A stretch of 64,000 nt of DNA from Lathyrus oleraceus (lineage: Eukaryota; Streptophyta; Magnoliopsida; Fabales; Fabaceae): the NCBI RefSeq assembly GCF_024323335.1, contig NC_066581.1:229416539-229480538 (forward strand). The letters run 5' to 3'. A program made the position numbers and the translations under genes. The notes under the pieces are model-generated. The model was given only the letters and a program-made list of their open reading frames with translations. It did no database searches and was not told where the DNA came from. Numbering within the stretch: the stretch's first letter is position 1; each line of letters starts with the position of its first letter. Positions 55,898 through 64,000 of the stretch are shown one piece after another.

Positions 55898-56381
55898 ATA
55901 TTTGTCTTTGTGTTTTTTTTTCTGTCATTTGTGTAATTCTAATTACTATTTGTGGATCTGTAATTGAAAGTGTTGCTTTGGCAACATTTTTGACAAAAAG
56001 GGGGAGTGACAAGTGATACCCCAGGACAACAGAAGTTTACTGTGTTAAACTTTGTTAAAACAGGTTCTCATTCATGACAGATTGAAGTTTTCCTCTACTG
56101 CAGCTGTGTGATGAAGTGTGTATTTAGCTACTGCTTATATGCTGTTGTGTGTGAAGTTTTTATTTAACTTCCTCCCCTGCAGCTGCTGTGTGTTGAAGTT
56201 TAGATTCAACTTCTGTGTGTGCTGCTGTGTGAAGTTTTTTTTAACTTCCATGTGTGTGAGTGTGCTGCCACTCTGAGTGTATTAGCTAGTATTATTTCTT
56301 GCTAGGTGTGTGATTCCGCTGCTATGAACTCTGTTATGGGGATCAAAGTGTTTTAGCCAAAAATTTGCCAAAGGGGGAGTT
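55898..56381 (+). other. 3' untranslated region with two polypurine tracts
   Basis: ACAAAAAGGGGGAG is at 55993-56006 and AAAGGGGGAGTT abuts the 3' LTR (56370-56381). The region between is GT/CT-rich with repeats of GTGTGTGAAG and AACTTC and no gene. Two tracts again fit the Sirevirus pattern. Confidence 0.85.
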
Positions 56382-57853
56382 TGTAGGTGTTTAATTGGCT
56401 GCATTATATGGTAAAACACTAGCTGGTTACAAATGTCTTGCCTGATGTCATGACATAGTATGTATGCGTGACTACATTGTAGGTTACAATATCTAACTGT
56501 ACTCTGATGTCTTGACTGATGTCATGACACACTTGAGTAGTTACTGCAGGATTAGCTAACACAGGATTTATTGAATGTCAAACTGGATGCTGTGACATTC
56601 ATACCTGTCAACAGATACTAAGAAATAGAACAGCTGGTGTTCTGTTAGAACTTAGTATTTATTTCCAGTCTGGTTATCAAGGAAAGACCAGACCTGGCAT
56701 AAGGCCTACTGACTGAATGTCAAATTGGATGTTATGACATTCATCACTGACAGCAGCTACTGAACATTAGACAGAGTGGTGTTCTGCTATACTTCAGCAT
56801 GTAACTTAGTTTGTTCTTCAAGAGAATAACAGAACTAACTTAAGGCCAAATGTGTAAATGTTAAGTTGGACACTTTAACATTTATTAATGTAAGCTGTTA
56901 CTGTAGTATGGTCATTTTGATCATGTACAGGTCAGCAAAATTGTACAGTCTGTTTTCTGGAAAAACAGACTCAGCATATGGACCTTGATGTCAAGCTGAA
57001 TGTCGTGACATTCATTCCTGACAGCATATGCTATATTGTAGGTTGTTCAGTTTTCTGTTTCAGCTTTTCTTGGGCTATTCTTCAGGAAGTCAACAGCTTA
57101 GAGAAAAACCAGGAAACCAACAACCAAGTTACATTTAATGAACCTAACAAATAACCTATTTGTTAGTAACCTAAATGTTGAATTTATGGGAACTCGTGTG
57201 ACCTTAAATTCAGGAGAATACAGGTGCAAAAGCCCAGGTACTGCAATATAAAAAGGAAGGCGTTCCTTCATTCAGTTTCGGGGATTTTGAGGCGTGAAGA
57301 TTTTGTGTGTCCATCATACTTCACTGCTGTATTTTTGTGAGTCTTGTATTAGACGTATCTTGTAAGCCAAGCCATTATCAAGTAGATGATTGCTGTGGCA
57401 TAGGGTGTTCATTGAGTTGTAAGTGTTGTGTCGCTCAAAGCTTTTAAGCGTGAGTGCTGTGTATCTTGATTAAAGCTGTGAAGCACAATCAAGAGTTGTT
57501 TGAAGTGTGACTTCAACTTGTCTTTAATATTGTTTAAAGATAGTAATCACTGAGGTGATTGAGGGGGAGTGAGTAGGAACTCTGATCTTAGTGTAAGATT
57601 GAAATTGCATTGGGTAGGGATTAAGTGATAAGTTGTAAACGGGTGAGTTTAGCTTTGAATTGATACTACTAATAGTGGATTTCCTCCCTGGCTTGGTAGC
57701 CCCCAGATGTAGGTCATGTTGGACTGAACTGGGTAAACAATTACTTGTGTTATTTACTGCACTTACTTTTAAGTTCTGCATAATTCCTGTCTGTGCAGAA
57801 TTGGATGTCATAACAACCCGTGTGACATCCAAAGTCTGATAACTAGAATTTTA
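56382..57853 (+). repeat. 3' LTR of non-autonomous element (1472 bp)
   Basis: It has the same length as the 5' LTR, with scattered transitions (for example T to C at the TATA-distal GATTGTTGT site) and a changed terminus, TA instead of CA. The TATA box is at 57247-57255. The hairpin series is repeated with a 6508-bp offset. Confidence 0.96.
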
Positions 57854-57858
57854 AATCT

Positions 57859-58900
57859 GCTCCAAGTCTTCGTGTATAGAAATCACTCTCTATTCCACCA
57901 ATTTCTTGAGCGATGAACTTTCCATATATTTGATAAAAACTCCTACCTTGCATGTAGGCTCCACACAACACTGCCAAGGTCATCATGGAGAGAAAAACCT
58001 CCTTCTTTTCACTGGAATTTTTCACAACCAGTCACACTACCCCAATCTTGCAAGTGTCTTAAAAATCTTTACACATCCTTCAAAAAATGTTAGTTTCAAG
58101 ACATGTCTCCCTCAAGAATTACGAATATCTCAATCAAGATATGAATCCAAACTAGAGGTTCAAGGTGAAAGAAATTTGTTTTAAAGTATTCAAAGAACTT
58201 TAGAACAAGTGGTTTTAAAAATAAAAAAGAATTGAAGTGGTCACAATTCTTACTTCTGAATAACTTAAAATTTTCTATTGAAATCTATGGGATATGTGTT
58301 AAGTGTTTTTTATTTAAAGTAACAAAAGTGATTTATAGATGCTGGAGATAAAGCCCAAAATCAATATGAAAAAATATTGTTTGATTTGAGTCAAGAGCAC
58401 TTGGTGATTTGAGTCAAGTGAGCAAGTAGAATGAAACACGATCAACATAAGGAAGTGACACATTTTTCATGTGATTCGAGTTAGGTTATAATTGTGATTC
58501 GAGCCATGAAGGTTCATGATTCAAGTCATGTAAAAATTTTGAATCGAATCGAATTGGACAATGGCCAATAGGAAAATGTGAGAAATCGTGTGATCTGAGT
58601 CATGTGTAAGTAGTGATTCAAATCAAACCGGGCAAAGGCTAACATGAATTGTGTGATTCGAATGAGGTACAACTTGTGATTCAGGTTACAGTTTTGCATG
58701 ATTCAAATCAAGTGAAAACTGTTTCGAGTTACATATGCAAAAATCTTCATGTTTTCCTCTGTTTGAATTGATTTAAATCATGGTTTATGAGTGATTCAAG
58801 TCACACACTTGAAACCTTAATTTTTCAAGTTTTTCAAAATTGTTTGAGATTCCACTTGACACATAACTTGAACCAACACAAAATATGGTTCTTGTTCCAT
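57859..58900. other. LTR-like repeat DNA with many TGATTCGAGTCA-type motifs
   Basis: No gene is convincing. From about 58385 to 58810 the motif TGATTCGAGTCA, or variants (TGATTTGAGTCA, TGATTCAAGTCA, TGATTCAAATCA), recurs around a dozen times at 20-60 bp spacing. The stretch probably continues the LTR-like sequence broken at 49873 by the inserted element. Confidence 0.5.
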
Positions 58901-59300
58901 TGACTCAACCGTTTTACTTAAAACATAATGATCATACTAAAAATAAAACACTTGAATTAAGCATGCTAAACCGTGTGGATTCAAAAATTAATCCAAAGAT
59001 GTACAATTGAAGATGAGACTCAATAAACAGTAGTAACGAAACGAAAGCTTAAGAGACAAGCAAGAAAATTGTATTGAGGGTCTCTCCCTTAATGTATTAG
59101 AGACATGCAACTTCATAAGCTGGTCCAAAGCTCACAAACTAAGTCATCAACGACCTAGATGATAAAGCATAAAGACCATGAAGAAAATTGAATAAATATA
59201 TCATACATGAAGAAAACATCAAATGAAAAGGTAGTTATATAAATAACACTATTCATGAAGATATCAAGGAAATATAAGGGCATAACGCCCCGTTGACATT
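58901..59300. other. AT-rich spacer, nothing recognised
   Basis: I see no coding frame, repeat or element end in this stretch. Confidence 0.5.
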
Positions 59301-61544
59301 ACAATAAAAAAAGAGAAAGAAAGTCAAGAGTTTCAACCCTAATACGCTACAACGAGGTCTTCCACCAAGGCCATATCTTGATCAACCTTGAAAAGGGCTG
59401 AGTTCAGGCGAGGAATAAAGATATCTCGACAAATTGTTTCCACCTGGTCAGCTACGTGATCAATGGAACTATACACCCTCTTGAGAGTCTGTTGGAGGGA
59501 CTCGTTGACCTTCTTCCTCAGCCCAACCACCTGATCATCATAAGCATCATGATCCTTAGCTCAAGATTCCTTCTCATGTTGAAGGGCACTCAAAGCCTCA
59601 TTAGTAGGAGACTTCATCTCCACCGCAACAACAATTGTATCCATTAGAGACTCTTCTCTTTATCTAGAGAGGACTCGAGCTCAGCAATCCTGGAAACTAA
59701 AGAAGAAGGGATTCGTATTTTTCCTCCTCCTCTTGAAGAGACTCATCACAACTAGCTTTCTCCTGAAGGGTTGAAATTTCTTGCTGAAGCCCATACCATT
59801 TTTTCCCATAGCTTCACACTTCTTCTTCCAGGTATCCATCTCTTTGGAAGTATTTCCCATGGAAAAGATGTCCCCTCGACCAACAATAACTAAGGAGCAT
59901 AGATAAGTGGTCTGGTAAGTGTAAAAATTGGCTTTTGAAAAAAGCTCCATCTTTTTCTCTTCAGGAAGATTCTGAAGGTAGCCTAGATCCTCTTCAAACA
60001 TTGCAACAACGACCTTCTGAGCAGTGCACAAAATCTAGGTAGGAAAAATAACCTACACCTTGAGAAGGCACGTGTCGAACTTTAAGTGACACCTCTGGAC
60101 AATCGAGTCTATTTAGCTGAATCTTCCTGCAAGAAAAGACTTTGATCTTGGTCCTGATTCCTTTTTATATTAGCAGGAGGAGACCGAGTCTGATCCTCAA
60201 CAATAACAACAACATCCTTTGAAGAAGGTTGTCCAGGGTCTGGAGTAACCGGGGAAAGAGTCTCCTGATCTCTCTTCATCATAACCTGCTCATAGCCAAG
60301 ACTCCGGTAAAGAGTCTCCTGATCTCTCTTCATCATAACCTCGCCAGGGGTGAGAAAATGCAGTTGAACAATATACGAATGAGGTTTACGATGGAAATGG
60401 ACCCCAAGCCTAATACTTTTGTAACCTATTTGATCAAGAATGAGAGGACCCGATAGGAACACAATAGAGCGTGGAATTTCTTCCAGAGTACAAGGATTCA
60501 CCAACACGAAGCGCCCATGGAAATATCCCCACCTCTAAAAAAAGGACTAAACACGAGAACTTTTTGGCGTAGAACAATAAGTCCTTGATCCCAGAAATTA
60601 TACCTATATGTGTGTATTACGTAAAAGATATGGAAGAACAGTCGACATAAAGGTTTCCAAGACCGATACCCATCCCAGAATTGGAACACCTTTATAAAAG
60701 CCCAAGCACTTGGATGAAGATGCGAGGGGGAAACCTTTAGAAAATTCGACGCCTCTACACCTCAAACTCAGATAAGGGTAATTGTAGGTTATCTGAGTGA
60801 ACAAACACTTATAAAAAGGAAATGATCTCTCTTTGAAATCGCTACATATCCTCTTACTTGATTCTACAGGGAGAATCAACTAGACAGAGGGGGGGGGGGG
60901 GGGGGGGCGACTACGATGTTAGTCACGCTCACGATTGCCGGATCACTTAAGACCTAAGGGGTTCCCCATATCATGGAGTCCACACAACTATATTTGCTCA
61001 CATCATCTGGTTCCACTGACATGACTCATTTCAGGGGTATCTCATCAGTCCGAAAGATCTCCAAGGATTTAAGCCATATGACACCCTCTGACTAGGATCT
61101 ACGCCCCAGATGATCCTTAACCTAAGCATCACTCGAACTCCGACTGTAAGAAGCCTTGTAAGTCTTGATGAAATTTTGGGCTTCTTCCATATTCAAAGCA
61201 GCAACTTCCATCTCTTGGGTAATCAAAGTAGGGGAAGCTAAAGCCATCACAACTTTGGATGATGCAAGCATAAAGTTGATTCCACGATCATCTCCTAGAT
61301 TCTCATCAGAAAAAAGAGTGTCGAAGGAAGACTCATTGAAAGAATCTCTCGTACTCAGAGAACCACTAGAAAGCCTCTCCGACTCTGAATCATCAGACAC
61401 GTATATGATAATTGGAATCAATTGATCATTAACGAGGCGATGAGAATGTGAACTAGAGGACGTTTTTGCCCTAACTATAGGAGAAGAATCATTACTCCCA
61501 TAATCGCTAAACAAACTTATGAGATGTTTATTCATTATGGCCAT
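59301..61544 (-). pseudogene. Decayed Tat/Ogre-like ORF1 (putative gypsy-type transposon protein)
   Basis: On the minus strand a 140-residue frame starts at 61544 (MAIMNKHLISLF, then an acidic Ser-rich stretch). After broken sequence that includes a run of 19 G at 60889-60907, 60715-60500 reads HPSAWAFIKVFQFWDGYRSW followed by KPLCRLFFHIFYV. This resembles the plant family of putative gypsy-type transposon proteins (LHPNAWAF..F-type motif) found in ORF1 of Tat/Ogre elements. A direct duplication of the peptide VMMKRDQETL lies at about 60345-60265. At 60031-59690 a frame has EEDLGYLQNLPEEKKMELFS, and coiled-coil-like text continues to 59339. Frameshifts are many, so borders are approximate. 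Confidence 0.6.
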
Positions 61545-62400
61545 GGTAAACTAAATACTAAAAGTTATTAAACAAGCTTAAGGTAAGAAGAGTACTTGGA
61601 AGGAGTGGAGTCTGATGAAGAAGGTGAAGGTTAAATGCATAATGAAAAGCTTTATTTTGGGAAAGCCAAACACTTAAAGAAAAAGCTCATAAGAAGAGAA
61701 GGAATTACTCTTGCAAATAGAAACTAACTCTTAAGAATGGTGAAAGTTCTCTGAAAAGTCAAGAGTCTGTTATATAGAGGAGAGCGAGCAACTGGCCTGA
61801 TCAATGGGAAACAGGAAGTTACATATCAAGGACCTGATTTCACCTAGGAAACAGAAATGAAATCAACTGCACTCAAATGCACTAGGAGAAACGTTATACC
61901 CTAACCTGCAAACCTAAAGCCATGCGTCTAAAAAGCTAATAATATATTTTAGTGAGGAGAGAACATTTAATGTGCTTGTTTGCCATTACTTTTCTAACTG
62001 TTCCATGATCCTTCTTGCCTCTCGCTATGGTCGGACATGATCGCCAGGGGCCGACCACGACTTTGAAAGACTTCCTGGCTAGTATATATCTGGCCAGCCT
62101 TAGGGGAAACTGTTATGGGAGGGTCAAAGTCCCTATATGAAGGCCCAATTACACATAGCCCAATATAGATGATCCAACATCTATAATCAACACATTGAAA
62201 GTCAAGTTACACTTTTCTGATCTTTATTTTTTCATATACTTATCTTGAACTCTATAACTGACTTGGGTCTAACCTTCCATGTTCACTCACCGTCACCATC
62301 TCATCATCATCGATTATAAAATTCTACATCATCAATTAATACCAATTCTGATTCTATAACGGAGCAATATCAAATATGATTTTGTTTTTTCTAGTGCATA
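61545..62400. other. Possible leader/LTR of the Tat-like remnant
   Basis: This stretch lies upstream of the minus-strand ORF1 remnant and may be its leader and 5' LTR. Minus-strand TATA-like TATATAACAG is near 61780-61770. A plus-strand TGTTATGGGAGGGTCAAAG at 62111 could be an LTR border of either orientation. I could not pair the ends. Confidence 0.35.
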
Positions 62401-64000
62401 TTTAAATATGTATTAGATATAAAAATTAGAAGGAAAAAATAGATATAAAGATGTTGATAAATTTTGTAAAAAGGAAATGCAATGTATGTTTTAGTGTATA
62501 GTACTAGTATTAAATTGAATTCTTTAATTATATATAATTTTAATTATTTTTAATTTAAAAATAGTTTAACACCGGTTTGTATTTATAAATTATAAATTAA
62601 TTTTATATTTTAAACTTTTAAAATTAATTTTTTTAATTTCATAATTTTTTTTAAAATTTAAGAAAAAACAGTTTCTGGGTAATTTTTTCAAAAAGAAAAA
62701 TATATTTTTTAAATTTTTTTTCAAAAAAACATATTTTTTTAATTTTAAAGAATAAATAATAAAAAATAAAATTTGTTCATAAATTTTTTTTATTTTTCAG
62801 AATAAAAAACAATTTTTTCCCTACAATTTATTATTTTTATTTTTGAAAAAAAGTATATTTTATTTTCAGAAAGAAAAAAACATTTAGACAATTTTTTTTC
62901 AAAATAAGTTTTTCATTTCTTTTTTAATTTTCGGGATAATTTGTGTTTCTCTTAGTGTATAACATTATGGTGGATTCAAATTGAATTCTTTAATTATATA
63001 TTATCTTAATTATTTTCAATTTTAAAAAAATCAACGATATATAGAAAAATAACATTACGGTTGGTTGATATTGCAAACCTATTTATAATTTAATTTTTTT
63101 TTTTAAAAAAGAAAAAGGAATGAGTATAGTAGTAGTTGATAAAAGCAAAAGCAAGGTTATTAGTTCCGAAATAATAATAACAAAAAAGCAGAAACTTCAT
63201 TGTGTCGTTCACACTCACCAACTTTTGTAACAATCCACTAGGTAGCAAGTGTCTCTATGGGCTGTACAATGTGGAGTGGAGGGGATGGGTCTACATCCTC
63301 ACCAACCTTTGATTCTTCAACAATTTAGTTATTAATTTATAAATATTAATAAATTATTTATATTAAAACATAAATAAAAACAAATATTACTGAAAAAATT
63401 AAACTTTAAATTAATTGTTTATATAGTTGAGTTACCCAATTCATCCTATTAAATAAATTTAAAAAAATATTTTTTTTTTTTAAATTAGAGAGTATTATAT
63501 AACCTACTTTGCTTAAGCAATATATTTTCAACACTAAGTCAAAACTATTACAACCACTATCCTACCTCACTATTATAGGACAAAATTTCAATTTCCTCTA
63601 TTCTTCATCATAGTCAAATTTAGGAGAATTATGTATATTTTACTAAATTTTAAATTTTGTTTTAATATGATTAAACCTCAATTTAGGCCACGCTTTCTCC
63701 AACTTAGTTTCTAAGTAATATTTATTGTCCTATTAAATTTTTCACTTTAATCATTATTATTTTATTTGACATAATATAATGAATTCGAAAAAAATAAAAT
63801 ATTAGAGACAATTATTATTTTAATATATTTTTTAGACTAATAAGAAAAATAAATAAAGTGATACCTTAATTAACTATTTACTTTTAAAATCTTTCCTAAA
63901 ATATAATTTATATAAAAAAAGTGATATATAATCCTTTTATTTTATGTAGAAAAAGATATACGTTTGGTTACACATAATAAATCCAATTCTCACCAACTCC
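62401..64000. other. AT-rich intergenic DNA, no gene seen
   Basis: Long A and T runs dominate. Around 63170-63310 composition is more balanced (TGGGCTGTACAATGTGGAGT), but I find no open frame or splice pattern there. It could be upstream sequence of a gene beyond the window. Confidence 0.5.

Larger units (their letters stand above)
49874..57853 (+). mobile_element. Non-autonomous Sirevirus-like element with Gag-protease and third ORF, 7980 bp
   Basis: LTRs at 49874-51345 and 56382-57853 are both 1472 bp. AATCT flanks both sides (49869-49873 and 57854-57858). The primer site variant TGGCATCAGAGC and two GGGGGAG-type purine tracts are present, the latter a Sirevirus mark. Between the LTRs are gag-protease (51416-53914) and a third ORF (54140-55897). 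Integrase, RT and most of RNase H are missing. I count roughly nine differences between the LTRs, so the deleted form itself moved recently and must have used enzymes from another element. Confidence 0.95.

Noticed and set aside
49151..58878. A Sirevirus-type LTR on the minus strand split by the non-autonomous element
   Set aside because: The start resembles such an LTR, but I found no matching end, primer site or duplication, so I did not call it as an element.
63170..63310. Possible exon or 5' untranslated region of a host gene
   Set aside because: Composition is less AT-rich, but there is no open frame, splice pattern or promoter signal I can defend.

Overview
This window is plant nuclear DNA, almost certainly from a legume. 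The evidence is one host gene split by AT-rich introns with GT..AG borders, Ty1/copia Sireviruses of the SIRE/Maximus type with a third ORF, Tat/Ogre-like Ty3/gypsy debris, and CACTA transposons, all in AT-rich sequence. The placement near Pisum, Vicia, Trifolium or Medicago is inferred from family composition and was not tested. I see no bacterial, organellar, rRNA or tRNA genes.

Left arm (1-21116): the 3' part of a Sirevirus (copy A: pol end, a third ORF with two nonsense codons, 3' LTR) ends at 5524. It abuts a minus-strand copia LTR plus primer-binding site (5525-6967), which copy A probably interrupted. Next is a decayed minus-strand Tat/Ogre-like gag-protease region (about 7373-19330). 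It is split by a complete minus-strand Sirevirus, copy B (8397-18888). Copy B has near-identical 1.09-kb LTRs, a CTTTG target duplication, an initiator-Met-tRNA primer site, purine tracts and three long open frames (gag, pol, third ORF). It looks like a very recent and possibly competent element.

Middle (21117-32886): a 4.1-kb CACTA element (TGT duplication) carries a broken transposase-like gene. An AT-rich spacer with microsatellites and a pair of MITE-like repeats follows. The only recognisable host gene is a 12-exon FKBP/TPR immunophilin (28102-31231) of the ROF1/FKBP62 type, with an apparent one-base frameshift in exon 8. A decayed copia gag fragment lies next to it.

Nested block (32887-44822): a roughly 1.3-kb non-autonomous CACTA (CTT duplication) has been inflated to 11.9 kb by a solo LTR (AAGAA duplication) and a 9.3-kb Tekay/Del chromovirus (GTTGG duplication). 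The chromovirus LTRs carry four and five copies of a 74-bp repeat containing TTAACCGGTTA palindromes, and its gag-pol is broken.

Right arm (44823-64000): Tat/Ogre RT-RNase H debris, a copia tail with a truncated LTR, a LINE RT fragment, and then a 7980-bp non-autonomous Sirevirus-like element (49874-57853, AATCT duplication). That element keeps gag-protease and a third ORF but has lost integrase and reverse transcriptase, yet its two 1472-bp LTRs are nearly identical. I think it is the most interesting object here. It is followed by a repeat-rich LTR-like stretch, a decayed Tat ORF1-like region on the minus strand, and AT-rich DNA with nothing recognisable.
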